DNA of 64,000 bases from Streptomyces sp. B93 (GCF_018070565.1 NZ_JAGPXL010000034.1:1-64000); one strand, 5' to 3'. Numbered from the stretch's first letter, positions 1 to 7,766 are shown. Made by a program: numbers and translations. The notes: generated from the sequence alone by a model not told the origin.

Positions 1-176
1 GGGTCAGGGGGCCGGGGGGTCAGAGGGCCGGGTGGGGTACAACCAGGAACGACACGGGCGCGAATGCCCGTGCGCGGAGTGTCCCCGGTCCCGTCGGCGT
101 ACTCTTCGCGGCGTCCGAACGGGTACGCCGGAGTACAGTGACCGACATCCCCTCTCCGACGCGCAGCGAGGTCGCC

Positions 177-401
177 ATGACGTCCCAGGAACCGCCCCCC
201 GCCGGGTACGCCGAGGTCCAGGTCGTCGCCGCGTCACCCGAGGTCGCCCGTCGGGTGGCCCAGGTGCTCCGCCACAGCTTCGCCGCGACCGAGCAGCGCA
301 GCTTCCCCGCGGGCGCCGAAGGCGGGACCCGTCTCGAACTCACCGTGGACACGACCCGGGTGGAGGAACCGGCCCGTTCTTGGCTGGAATCCAGCCGCTG
401 A
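177..401 (+). CDS. Small hypothetical protein (74 aa)
   Basis: Unrecognised small acidic soluble protein with no membrane segment. The ATG at 177 is preferred because a GAGG ribosome site (168-171) sits just upstream. An in-frame GTG at 138 would add 13 residues but has no clear ribosome site. The middle reads as a short alpha/beta segment (VQVVAASPEVARRVAQVL) and the C-terminal half contains a beta-like LELTVDT stretch, which resembles many small Streptomyces proteins of about 75 residues. No function can be assigned. It stands alone ahead of a DUF5994 gene on the same strand. Confidence 0.55.
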   Translation: MTSQEPPPAGYAEVQVVAASPEVARRVAQVLRHSFAATEQRSFPAGAEGGTRLELTVDTTRVEEPARSWLESSR

Positions 402-564
402 GGACGGTGCCCAGGTCAGAGGTGCCCCTGTCAGAACGGTTCGAGGAGTAGCCTCAAGGGTGTCGAGGGCTTTCGCGGGTCGGCACCGTCGCCGGTCCCG
501 TCCTCGGTGAAACACCACCGGGTGCTCCGTCCGGCGACGAAGCCCCGCAGTCAGGCGTGTCACC

Positions 565-978
565 ATGACCTTGAACACCACCCAGCTCCTTCCGCACGCG
601 GCACCCTTCCGTCCGCGGTCCGCGCGCCTCGTTCTCGGCTCTGCCAGCCGCTTCGGGCGGCCGGACGGTGCTTGGTGGCCCCGCACCCGCGACCTGGCGC
701 GTGAACTCGGCGAACTGGCCGACGTGATCGATCCGCTGTGGGGCCGCCTCACCCATGTCGCCGTCAACCCCCGCCACTGGTGGCCCGTCCCGGGCGGTCT
801 GGTAGTCGTCAATGACCACGAGGTGACGGTCGACCGTTTCACCGATTCGTCGAATCGGCACAGGATCCTGTTGCAGTCCTACACCGCGGGCTGCTGGGAC
901 CTTCTCGTGGTTCCGCCGCCGACCAGTTCGTCGTCGGCCGCTCTGCTCATGGCCGCGTCCGCGTCCCCGACAAGGTGA
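565..978 (+). CDS. DUF5994 family protein
   Basis: A 137-residue protein that I place in the DUF5994 family from the pattern GAWWPRTRDLARELGEL followed by an HWW and a beta-rich segment; a second member lies at 1063-1566. The family is widespread in Streptomyces and its function is unknown. The core runs from about residue 20 to 120. The C-terminus is Ser/Ala-rich (PPTSSSSAALLMAA), where the neighbouring paralogue has a regular helix (ATRDAARAAMAAA). The ATG at 565 lacks a strong ribosome site. The gene is convergent with the other DUF5994 gene, so this is a tail-to-tail pair of distant paralogues. Confidence 0.75.
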   Translation: MTLNTTQLLPHAAPFRPRSARLVLGSASRFGRPDGAWWPRTRDLARELGELADVIDPLWGRLTHVAVNPRHWWPVPGGLVVVNDHEVTVDRFTDSSNRHRILLQSYTAGCWDLLVVPPPTSSSSAALLMAASASPTR

Positions 979-1062
979 ACGGCAGAGCGGCACCCGTCCG
1001 CCGCGCCGAGCCCTCCGCCCGCCGCCGGGCCCCTGCGCGCCGCTCCTGGGGCACGCGCACGA

Positions 1063-1566
1063 TCAGGTCGGTTGCCCCGGGTCCCCCGGGTCAGCTCGCC
1101 CGGTGCCGGTGTCGATGAGAATCTGTTCCGCCGTCGTCTGACCGCCGGCGCGAACGGCCGCGGCCATGGCGGCGCGCGCGGCGTCGCGCGTCGCGTGCGG
1201 CGGGACGACGAGGAGGGAGAAGAGATCCTTGTCGCCCCGAGTGACGAGGATGGTGTCGTCACCGACCGGGAACGAGTCGATGTGGACGATACGGCCGCCG
1301 ATCGTCATCCTCGTCGGCAGTCCGTCCCAGGCGTCGCCGTCCAGGCCGACCCGGGTGATGGGCCCGAGATACTCGGACAGCGCCGTGACCAGGCCGGGGA
1401 GTTCACTGGCGATATCGCGGGAACGTGGCCACCACGCCCCGTCGAGCGCGCCCTGCCGGTCGTGGGTCGTCTCCAGCCGCACCACGGCCGTCCCTGGTCG
1501 TGGCACCGCCTGATGGACGGCGTCGGGCAGGAGCCTGGTCACCCGCGGGGCATCTGACTCGGACAT
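1063..1566 (-). CDS. DUF5994 family protein (second copy)
   Basis: A 167-residue protein of the same DUF5994 type as the gene at 565-978. The shared core is GAWWPRSRDIASELPGLV, then a threonine-rich beta stretch, then a LLVVPPHA motif that matches LLVVPPPT in the other copy. This copy keeps the complete C-terminal helix (about residues 125-145), so it looks like the better preserved member. It starts with ATG at 1566, and nhaA lies divergently downstream of that start on the plus strand. Function unknown; a cytosolic protein is likely because there is no signal peptide or membrane segment. Confidence 0.8.
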   Translation of the reverse strand: MSESDAPRVTRLLPDAVHQAVPRPGTAVVRLETTHDRQGALDGAWWPRSRDIASELPGLVTALSEYLGPITRVGLDGDAWDGLPTRMTIGGRIVHIDSFPVGDDTILVTRGDKDLFSLLVVPPHATRDAARAAMAAAVRAGGQTTAEQILIDTGTGRADPGDPGQPT

Positions 1567-1865
1567 CGCGCTCGCCTGCCTACCGGAAACGACAGCACCA
1601 AAACCCTCTGCGCTTCACGGTACTCCTCGGCCGACGGCGGCCCAGGGGGGGCACACCGGGTCCCCGGGGCGCCGGCACTCACCGGCTGGCCCGCGGCGGC
1701 CCCGGGGCAGGCGGCTTCCCGGCACTGCTCGGCCGGGCATCCCGATGCGTCCGGCGCAGGTGCACATGCCGGGAGGACGGTCACGATAGCGTGGGCGGAA
1801 CGCGCCGGAAGGTGCGCGGGGCGGGGTTTCTTGTGGCCACGTGGCGGTACCCCGGAGGTTTCCCC

Positions 1866-3143
1866 TTGTCTGCTGCACCGCGTGAGCGTTCGGTCTTTCT
1901 CGGGCTGCTGCCCTGGCCGGAACGCGTGCAGGTGGCCCGCGCGCTGCGGACGGAGACCGTCGGCGGCCTGGTGCTGCTGGGCGCCGCCCTGGTCGCGCTG
2001 GTGTGGGCGAACACCCCGTGGAGCGGGGGCTACGAGTCGCTGCGTGACGTCCACTTCGGCGTACCCGTGCTGGGCCTGGACCTTTCGGTGCAGCACTGGA
2101 CCGCCGACGGGCTGCTCACCGTCTTCTTCCTGGTCGCCGGGATCGAACTCAAGCGCGAACTCCTGGTCGGCGGGCTGAGTACCCCGGCCATGGCGCTCCT
2201 GCCGGTCGTCGCCGCGGTCTGCGGCATGGTGGTACCCGCGGCGATCTACCTGGCCGCGGTCACGGCCGGAGGCGGGCGGGCGGGTGGCTGGGCGGTGCCG
2301 ATGGCCACCGACATCGCCTTCGCCCTGGCGGTGCTCGCCGTGCTCAGCACCCACCTGCCCACCGCTCTGCGGGCCTTCCTGCTGACCCTCGCGGTCGTCG
2401 ACGACCTGGGCGCGATCCTGGTCGTGGCGGTGTTCTTCTCCGGTGGTCTGCGACCGGCCGCGCTCGGCGGGGCCTTCGCCGGGCTGGTGGTGTTCTACCT
2501 GTTGCAGCGGTTCCGGGTGCGCGGCTGGTGGTGGTACGTGCCGCTGGGCGTGGCCATCTGGGGGCTGACCTACAACGGCGGTGTGCACGCCACCGTGTCC
2601 GGCGTGGCCATGGGCCTGGCCCTGCGCTGCGTCCGGGACCCGGAAGCGGGGGAGGACTCCTCGCCCGGGGAACGCGCCGAGTACCTCCTGCGCCCGGTGT
2701 CCGCCGGCTTCGCCGTACCGCTGTTCGCCCTGTTCGCCGCCGGAGTGAGTATCTCGCCCGGCATGCTGGGCGAGACGTTCACCCGACCGGAGCCGCTGGG
2801 CGTGCTGCTGGGACTGGTCGTCGGCAAGTCGGTGGGGATCTTCACCGGAACCTACCTCGCCGCCCGGTTCACCCGCGCCCGGCTCAACCCCGATCTGGCC
2901 TGGGCCGACGTCTTCGCCCTCGCGGTGCTGTCCGGCATCGGGTTCACGGTCGCCCTCCTGATCGCCGAGGTGTCCTTCCCCGACCCCGCGGCCACCGGGC
3001 AGATCAAGGCCGCGGTCCTGCTGGGCTCGGTGCTCGCCGCGGGCACCGCCGCGCTGCTGGTCAAACGTCGTGACCGCGTCTACCGCAGACTCTGGGAGGC
3101 GGAGAGCCGCGACGAGGATGCCGGCGGCATCCCCGACGTCTGA
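1866..3143 (+). CDS. nhaA: Na+/H+ antiporter NhaA
   Basis: Membrane Na+/H+ exchanger that expels sodium in exchange for protons, for pH and salt homeostasis. A TTG start at 1866 is chosen because GGAGG lies at 1854-1858 with ideal spacing and gives 425 residues, the usual NhaA length; the open frame upstream is low-complexity. About twelve membrane helices are visible. Key family residues are present: ATDIAF with Asp149 and the adjacent Asp179-Asp180 pair in LAVVDDLGA, which correspond to the ion-binding aspartates of E. coli NhaA. A conserved helix GLTYNGGVHATVSGVAMG also fits. It is a single gene with no operon partner. Identification is firm; the start is well supported but not certain. 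Confidence 0.93.
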   Translation: MSAAPRERSVFLGLLPWPERVQVARALRTETVGGLVLLGAALVALVWANTPWSGGYESLRDVHFGVPVLGLDLSVQHWTADGLLTVFFLVAGIELKRELLVGGLSTPAMALLPVVAAVCGMVVPAAIYLAAVTAGGGRAGGWAVPMATDIAFALAVLAVLSTHLPTALRAFLLTLAVVDDLGAILVVAVFFSGGLRPAALGGAFAGLVVFYLLQRFRVRGWWWYVPLGVAIWGLTYNGGVHATVSGVAMGLALRCVRDPEAGEDSSPGERAEYLLRPVSAGFAVPLFALFAAGVSISPGMLGETFTRPEPLGVLLGLVVGKSVGIFTGTYLAARFTRARLNPDLAWADVFALAVLSGIGFTVALLIAEVSFPDPAATGQIKAAVLLGSVLAAGTAALLVKRRDRVYRRLWEAESRDEDAGGIPDV

Positions 3144-3514
3144 TGCCGGGGTGCCGGGGCCCTTCGCGCGAGTCCGGCGTCTCCCAAGCATCCGCCTGAC
3201 CGCCCCCGTACTGATCACCATCGACCGGACTTCGTACGAGACGCCCGTCAACGCCGTCGCGGGGATGTGACCCTTGTTGCAGTACAGGAGTCCCCGGCGC
3301 GCTCGCCATTGTGCCGTCCGCTGGTGCGGGAGTGGGTGGCACACGGCCCGTCGAGGGAGGTCAGAGGGCTGTGGGCGGGCGTCACGGCAGGAAATCCGCG
3401 CCCACGGGGAGCAATATCTGTATCCGCGAAATGAGAAATAGGGTTCAAGTACGGGGAGCATTCCTCGGCCGACCGGCGGAGCGGAATTATCCATCGTGCA
3501 AGGCCGATCGCACC
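3144..3514. other. Intergenic region between nhaA and csp
   Basis: About 370 bases between the nhaA stop and the conserved csp leader. I see no convincing coding frame, since all frames here lack codon bias. Base composition drops in GC towards 3410-3500 as the csp promoter region is approached. No clear inverted repeat acting as an nhaA terminator was found. Confidence 0.5.
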
Positions 3515-3637
3515 GTGCTACTGTCGATCTCAGTTGCAGGTGTGGTTGCCAGAAGGTTTTTCCGACGGCTGATCATCACGGCGACACCGGAATACGCACA
3601 GGGCGTATTCCCGTACACCGCCTCCGAAGGAGAAACA
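3515..3637 (+). promoter_or_regulatory. Conserved csp 5' leader (copy 1)
   Basis: A roughly 120-base untranslated leader shared by all three csp genes in the window (also 19455-19576 and 34231-34356). Shared blocks are TGTGGTTGC and, after a run of T residues, a stretch containing TGATCATCACGGCGAC. The latter contains the near-palindrome TGATCATCA. Spacing is kept although flanking bases differ, which suggests selection on RNA or operator sequence. Long conserved leaders that fold differently in the cold are known for cspA of enteric bacteria; a similar role here is an inference. Confidence 0.6.
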
Positions 3638-3841
3638 ATGGCTACTGGCACCGTGAAGTGGTTCAACGCGGAAAAGGGCTTCGGCTTCATCGAGCAGGAC
3701 GGCGGCGGCGCCGACGTCTTCGCCCACTACTCCAACATCGCCGCCCAGGGCTTCCGCGAGCTGCTGGAGGGCCAGAAGGTGTCGTTCGACGTCGCGCAGG
3801 GCCAGAAGGGTCCGACGGCCGAGAACATCGTTCCCGCCTGA
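3638..3841 (+). CDS. cspA: Cold shock protein, CspA family (copy 1)
   Basis: A 67-residue single cold-shock domain, an OB-fold RNA chaperone that binds single-stranded RNA and DNA and prevents mRNA misfolding. RNP1 (KGFGFI, residues 13-18) and RNP2 (VFAHYS, residues 27-32) are intact. The ATG at 3638 follows a GAAGGAG ribosome site. It is nearly identical to the genes at 19577 and 34357. It opens a cassette with a DEAD-box helicase, from which it is separated by a strong hairpin terminator, so helicase expression may depend on read-through or its own promoter. Identification is secure; which physiological csp this is cannot be told. Confidence 0.97.
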   Translation: MATGTVKWFNAEKGFGFIEQDGGGADVFAHYSNIAAQGFRELLEGQKVSFDVAQGQKGPTAENIVPA

Positions 3842-3867
3842 CGCTCCGGCACTGACGCATACTTCGC

Positions 3868-3903
3868 AGCTGGGGCCCGCACCTTGGGGTGCGGGCCCCA
3901 GCT
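3868..3903 (+). terminator. Hairpin terminator after csp copy 1
   Basis: A perfect inverted repeat with arms AGCTGGGGCCCGCACC and its complement around a TTGG loop. It lies 26 bases after the csp stop. A 60-base block containing it (3849-3908) is identical to the one after csp copy 2 (19786-19845). Confidence 0.85.
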
Positions 3904-3985
3904 CGCTTCATTTCCAGGGTGATTCTCCCCTGTCATTTCTCGGCCCGTTCTCGCGATTCTCTGCGCCGCTCACTTCGCTGCGGAA

Positions 3986-4013
3986 TTCCTTGATACGTGC
4001 CCGCATCGAGGAA
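3986..4013 (+). promoter_or_regulatory. Leader hairpin over the helicase ribosome site (copy 1)
   Basis: Arms TTCCTTGA (3986-3993) and TCGAGGAA (4006-4013) can pair over 8 bp with one U-G wobble. The downstream arm covers GAGGAA of the GAGGAAGG ribosome site of the helicase gene starting at 4022. The second cassette has the same element with perfect pairing (19930-19956). A role in hiding the ribosome site is inferred. Confidence 0.5.
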
Positions 4014-4021
4014 GGTTCCGC

Positions 4022-5491
4022 ATGAACCGCACCCGTACCACCCGCGCACGCACCCATCGCACACTCGACCGCTCCGGCGTTCCGCGCCAATCCAACGGCT
4101 ACGAAACCCGACGGTCGGCGCGGGGCGAGTTCGCCCTGCCGAAGACGGTCACGCCCCCTTTGCCCCCTGTCGAGTCGTTCGCCGATCTCGCCATGCCGGC
4201 TCCGTTGCTGGCCGCGCTCGGCCATGAAGGCGTGACGGCGCCGTTCCCGATCCAGGCTGCGACCCTGCCCAACTCCCTGGCGGGCCGTGACGTACTCGGT
4301 CGCGGGCGTACCGGGTCGGGCAAGACCCTCGCCTTCGGCCTCCCGGTGCTGGCCCGTACGGCGGGACGGCGGGCCGAGCCGCGCCGGCCGCTGGCCCTGG
4401 TTCTCGTCCCCACCCGTGAGCTGGCCCAGCAGGTCACCGACTCGCTCGCTCCATACGCCCGCTCCGTGAAGCTGAGGCTCACCACCGTCGTCGGCGGAAT
4501 GTCCATCGGCAGGCAGGCCGGTGCGCTGCGCGCCGGCGCCGAGGTGGTCGTCGCGACGCCCGGTCGCCTCAAGGACCTCATCGACCGGGGCGACTGCCGA
4601 CTCACCGACGTCGACGTCACGGTTCTCGACGAGGCCGACCAGATGACCGACATGGGTTTCATGCCCCAGGTCACCGCCCTGCTCGACCAAGTGCGCCCCG
4701 AGGGCCAGCGGATGCTGTTCTCGGCCACCCTGGACCGCAACGTCGACCTGCTGGTCCGCCGCTACCTGACCGACCCTGTGGTGCACTCCGTCGACCCGTC
4801 GGCCGGTGCCGTCACCACGATGGAACACCACGTACTCCACGTGCACGACGCGGACAAGCACCGCACCACCACCGAGATCGCGGCCCGGGACGGCCGGGTC
4901 ATCATGTTCCTGGACACCAAGCACGCCGTGGACCGGCTGACGAAGCACCTGCTGAACAGCGGTGTGCGCGCCGCCGCCCTGCACGGCGGCCGGTCCCAGC
5001 CCCAGCGCACCCGGACACTCGCGCAGTTCAAGGACGGTCACGTCACCGTCCTGGTGGCGACCAACGTCGCGGCCCGCGGCATCCACGTCGACAGCCTCGA
5101 CCTGGTCGTCAACGTGGATCCGCCCAGCGACCACAAGGACTATCTGCACCGTGGCGGCCGTACGGCCCGCGCCGGGGAGTCCGGCAGCGTGGTCACCCTG
5201 GTGACCCCCGGGCAACGCCGCGGCATGACCCGGCTGATGGACCTGGCCGGCATCAGCCCGCGCGTCACCCCGATCCGCTCGGGCGAGGCGGAGCTGAGCC
5301 GCATCACAGGAGCCCAAGCGCCCTCCGGGGTACCCGTGGTCATCACCGCGCCTGTCGTGGAGCGGCGACCCCGCCGCGCCTCTTCGCCGCCCCGGGACCG
5401 CCAGGGCCGCAGCGGCGGCCAGGGCCGACCTGCCGGGCCGATGGTGCGCCGCAGGGCACAGCGGCGGCCCGGCAACAACTCGGCTGCCTAG
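4022..5491 (+). CDS. DEAD-box ATP-dependent RNA helicase (copy 1)
   Basis: A 489-residue ATP-driven RNA helicase that unwinds structured RNA, probably in ribosome assembly or mRNA turnover in the cold. Visible motifs in order: Q motif region FPIQ (75-78), motif I RTGSGKT (96-102), PTREL (130-134), TPGR (179-182), DEAD (203-206), SAT (234-236), ATNVAARG (346-353) and HRGGRTARAG (376-385). The core is RhlE-like, with basic, disordered tails at both ends and no CsdA-type RNA-binding domain. The ATG at 4022 matches the start of the paralogue at 19973. It follows csp and precedes a half-CBS gene. The pairing with csp suggests cold-linked function; the substrate is unknown. Confidence 0.95.
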   Translation: MNRTRTTRARTHRTLDRSGVPRQSNGYETRRSARGEFALPKTVTPPLPPVESFADLAMPAPLLAALGHEGVTAPFPIQAATLPNSLAGRDVLGRGRTGSGKTLAFGLPVLARTAGRRAEPRRPLALVLVPTRELAQQVTDSLAPYARSVKLRLTTVVGGMSIGRQAGALRAGAEVVVATPGRLKDLIDRGDCRLTDVDVTVLDEADQMTDMGFMPQVTALLDQVRPEGQRMLFSATLDRNVDLLVRRYLTDPVVHSVDPSAGAVTTMEHHVLHVHDADKHRTTTEIAARDGRVIMFLDTKHAVDRLTKHLLNSGVRAAALHGGRSQPQRTRTLAQFKDGHVTVLVATNVAARGIHVDSLDLVVNVDPPSDHKDYLHRGGRTARAGESGSVVTLVTPGQRRGMTRLMDLAGISPRVTPIRSGEAELSRITGAQAPSGVPVVITAPVVERRPRRASSPPRDRQGRSGGQGRPAGPMVRRRAQRRPGNNSAA

Positions 5492-5546
5492 GCCGCCGAC
5501 CATCCCCCACCGAAGGCCGACCATGCCCCCACCGAAGGAGACACCC

Positions 5547-5900
5547 TTGACGCCAGCGCGGACGCACTACTACGGCACGCTGCATCCCTTCGTCCCCGTG
5601 ACCGGGGTCGAGGTCATCGAAGAGCACGGGCCTCAGGTGGGTGACGACATGACCGTCGAGGTGGCTCTGGCCCTCATGGCGGGTGCCCGGGTCGAGTACC
5701 TGACCGTGTGCGACGGGGACCACCAGAGCACGGGTCTGGTCACCCGGGCCCGGCTCGCCGTTCTCCGCGACAGTTCCGCGTACACGGACCGGATTCGTCT
5801 GCGGGACGTTCTCGGCGAATCGCCGCCCTCGCCCGGTGGCCGCTCGGGCGGTGCCGGTGCGTACGTCCGCGTCCCCGGCGTACCCGCCCTCTCCTGCTGA
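5547..5900 (+). CDS. Short CBS-domain-like protein
   Basis: A 117-residue protein that resembles one CBS half: a strand/helix segment around MTVEVALALMAGARVEYLTVCDGD followed by a CBS-like LVTRARLAVLRDSSAYTDRIRLRDVL ending. The TTG at 5547 is chosen because GAAGGAG at 5534-5540 lies just upstream; an in-frame ATG at 5523 sits before that site. The last 25 residues are low-complexity. It is the third gene of the cold cassette. In the second cassette only a roughly 24-base trace of it remains, at the end of the helicase gene. Single CBS modules usually dimerise to bind adenine nucleotides; that role is inferred. Confidence 0.7.
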   Translation: MTPARTHYYGTLHPFVPVTGVEVIEEHGPQVGDDMTVEVALALMAGARVEYLTVCDGDHQSTGLVTRARLAVLRDSSAYTDRIRLRDVLGESPPSPGGRSGGAGAYVRVPGVPALSC

Positions 5901-6001
5901 TCCGTCCTGCCCCGGGCGGCCCGTTCTCCTTCTCCCCGCTACCACCCCCGCGACTCCTCCCCCGCGACCTCCCCGCCGCGGCTTCTCCCCTGTGAGGCAT
6001 C

Positions 6002-6328
6002 ATGCGCTGCGTCATCGCCCGGTACCCGTTCGACCTGACCCGGACCGGGGTGCTGGCCTCGATGAAGGGCGTCAGGCCCGAACTCGTCACGGGTGCGACC
6101 GTGACCATCGGCCGCCGCCGCTACCCCGCCAAGCAGGTGGGCCAGGTCATCACACGCCAGGACCCCCGTGACTTCACCGTCGGCGAAGTCGTGCGGGCCA
6201 TGACGCGTCTCGGCTTCACCTGCCACGACCGCCCCCGGGGAACGCCCGTGAGCAAGGGAGCGCCCGCCCTCCTCCCCCTCGCCACCGCGTCCGCCCTGCT
6301 CGGCGGCACCGGACCCGTGGCGGCGTGA
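6002..6328 (+). CDS. Conserved small protein of the cold cassette (copy 1)
   Basis: A 108-residue unknown protein. Residues 1-78 match the protein at 21504-21818 closely (MRCVIARYPF, then LASMKGV, then VTIGRRRYP, KQVGQVITRQD and RLGFTCH). The C-terminal 30 residues differ and are low-complexity. The basic GRRRYPAKQVG segment could bind nucleic acid, but that is a guess. Both copies start with ATG after the same GTGAGGCATC context and follow a DEAD-box helicase, so a role linked to the helicase or csp is likely. I do not recognise a named family. Confidence 0.8.
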   Translation: MRCVIARYPFDLTRTGVLASMKGVRPELVTGATVTIGRRRYPAKQVGQVITRQDPRDFTVGEVVRAMTRLGFTCHDRPRGTPVSKGAPALLPLATASALLGGTGPVAA

Positions 6329-6357
6329 GGACCGGCGGGAAACCGCCTCAGGAGCCC

Positions 6358-6397
6358 GGTGGGGGCCCTGCCGACGCGCGTCGGCAGGGCCCCCACC
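6358..6397. terminator. Perfect palindromic terminator
   Basis: A 40-base perfect palindrome with 20-base arms meeting at GCGC. It lies between the ends of the convergent genes 6002-6328 and 6455-6829, so it can terminate both strands. Confidence 0.8.
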
Positions 6398-6454
6398 GCT
6401 ATGTCGCCGTCCGCTCGGAAAGCGCCGACCGGGCGACGGGGCGGAGACAGCCTC

Positions 6455-6829
6455 TCACCGGTCGAAGTGGACGAGATCTCCTACGGTCCAAGCGCTGACG
6501 TCCTTGATGGCGACCCGGTACATGCCACCCGTCTCCGGGATGCCGAGGCTGCCCTGCAGAATCCGGGCGAGATGAAAGTGCAGATGCGTGGGCGTCTCGC
6601 CGCGACCGGGCCGGTCCCCTCGCGGACTGCGCGCGAGGACGTCCGAGAACGGGCCGAGACGGTCGGAGTCCTTCAGCACCTCCGCCACCCGCTCCCTCCA
6701 TACGGCCTCCGGAGCGAGCCGGCCGGTGATGACGGCGCCGCCGACGACCACGGTCAGCGACATCTGATTGCTCCGCTCGGACTCCACCGCGGCGGCAATG
6801 GCGACGAGCAACTCATCAGGGTTCGACAT
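6455..6829 (-). CDS. GvpU-like gas-vesicle accessory family protein
   Basis: A 124-residue protein whose layout matches GvpU as I remember it: an N-terminal helix with EL..AIAAAVESE, a beta segment MSLTVVVGGAVITGRL, a helix WRERVAEVL, then LHFHLARILQG and a final YRVAIKDVSAWTVGDL. No other gas vesicle gene is in the window, so a gas vesicle role here is doubtful; this may be a related stand-alone family. The ATG at 6829 is the most likely start, though the ribosome site is weak. Its promoter must lie in the region shared with the divergent MerR-type gene. Confidence 0.55.
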   Translation of the reverse strand: MSNPDELLVAIAAAVESERSNQMSLTVVVGGAVITGRLAPEAVWRERVAEVLKDSDRLGPFSDVLARSPRGDRPGRGETPTHLHFHLARILQGSLGIPETGGMYRVAIKDVSAWTVGDLVHFDR

Positions 6830-6999
6830 GACCGCAGAGCTTATTCGGCCACCCGTACCCGAAGCCCCTGCGGGGTTGAAGTGACCGCGGGGTCGAAGTG
6901 ACCGCGTGCGCGACCAGGCGGCTTCCGCCCAACAGGGCGGTCCGGTCACGGCAGGGTTCCTCCTCCGCCTGAAGAGTGAAATCTCCACTTGCTGGAGTA

Positions 7000-7023
7000 G
7001 CTTTTCGCTCCCGACGTGGGTAT
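7000..7023 (+). promoter_or_regulatory. Sigma-B-like promoter
   Basis: GCTT at 7000-7003, 14 bases, then GGGTAT at 7018-7023. This fits the Streptomyces SigB-group consensus GNNT-N14-16-GGGTA(C/T). The transcript would start near 7030, about 330 bases upstream of the MerR-type gene. Confidence 0.6.
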
Positions 7024-7054
7024 GCTTCTTCTCGTAGACACAGGTCGATGAGAT

Positions 7055-7075
7055 CCGCCAGACACGAACTGGCGG
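7055..7075 (+). promoter_or_regulatory. Stem-loop in leader RNA
   Basis: CCGCCAG (7055-7061) and CTGGCGG (7069-7075) form a perfect 7-bp stem around a 7-base loop, about 25 bases downstream of the predicted transcription start. Confidence 0.5.
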
Positions 7076-7301
7076 GTGCTTCACGCAAAGCAGGTCCAGA
7101 GAGGAACGGAGGAGCAGACGCCATCAGGATCGCCCGGCCCGGGAAACACTTCACTCGGTCCGGGTACCGCAAGACCCCGGAATGGATGGTGGTCCCCGGT
7201 CAAGCAGCTGCGATCCCCCCGCACCCCCCTCTGCCGGGCCGGGAGCGGAAACAGAAGGTCGGCACAGCAGTAGGGCCGACAGATGGTGTTCAATTTCCTT
7301 C

Positions 7302-7333
7302 GGGGCCCTGGTGCCGTACGGCACCAGGGCCCC
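7302..7333 (+). terminator. Long hairpin upstream of the MerR-type gene
   Basis: Perfect 15-bp arms, the first starting GGGGCCCTGGTGCCG, around a central TA. It has no T tract and lies 25 bases before the ATG at 7359. It could terminate or attenuate the sigma-B-type leader transcript. Confidence 0.6.
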
Positions 7334-7358
7334 TCGACGCGTTGCACAGCGAGGTGAC

Positions 7359-7709
7359 ATGACATCGGACAACCCCCTGAATGATCGTCTGGACGACGAC
7401 GACTACCCGGCGTACTCAATGGGCCGGGCAGCCGAGATGCTCGGCACCACCCCGGCCTTCCTCCGAGCCATCGGGGAGGCTCGTCTGATCACTCCGCTCC
7501 GCTCGGAGGGAGGACATCGCCGGTACTCCCGCTACCAACTACGGATCGCCGCGCGCGCCCGGGAACTCGTCGACAAGGGGACTCCGATCGAGGCCGCGTG
7601 CCGCATCGTCATCCTTGAGGACCAGCTCGAGGAAGCACAGCGCATCAACGCCGAGTACCGTCGCGCCGCCGGCGAACCGGCGGGCCGTGCCGGCTCCGGC
7701 TCCGCCTGA
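7359..7709 (+). CDS. MerR-type HTH protein (BldC-like, no effector domain)
   Basis: A 116-residue transcription factor. Residues 17-85 form a MerR winged helix-turn-helix (YSMGRAAEMLGTTPAFLRAIGE, then GGHRRYSR), followed by a helix that could dimerise. There is no ligand-binding domain, so it resembles the short MerR-like proteins of Streptomyces. The ATG at 7359 follows GAGGTGAC and overlaps the stop of an upstream non-canonical frame by ATGA. The long leader and the sigma-B-like promoter upstream suggest stress control. Targets are unknown. Confidence 0.88.
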   Translation: MTSDNPLNDRLDDDDYPAYSMGRAAEMLGTTPAFLRAIGEARLITPLRSEGGHRRYSRYQLRIAARARELVDKGTPIEAACRIVILEDQLEEAQRINAEYRRAAGEPAGRAGSGSA

Positions 7710-7766
7710 AGACGCGGGGCGTGTTCCTGGCGCGTGCCGCGGCCCGGGCCCCGGACACGCGGGCGG

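Larger units (their letters stand above)
6830..7358. other. Long regulatory intergenic region before the MerR-type gene
   Basis: About 530 bases between the GvpU-like and MerR-type genes. It holds a sigma-B-like promoter (7000-7023), a stem-loop (7055-7075), a strong ribosome site GGAGGAG (7108-7114) followed by an in-frame ATC, and a long hairpin (7302-7333). The 79-codon frame from that ATC (7123) to the TGA at 7360-7362 overlaps the next ATG. No canonical gene is evident. Confidence 0.6.

Noticed and set aside
119..124. GGGTAC near the left edge as a SigB-type -10
   Set aside because: No GNNT element at 14-16 bases upstream.
1826..1850. GTTT-N15-CGGTAC upstream of nhaA as a SigB-type promoter
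   Set aside because: The -10 lacks the GGG start, and the transcription start would overlap the ribosome site.
1539..3494. A 651-codon frame on the minus strand over nhaA
   Set aside because: It is a GC-rich shadow of nhaA; its product is low-complexity Gly/Gln/Arg-rich with no motif.
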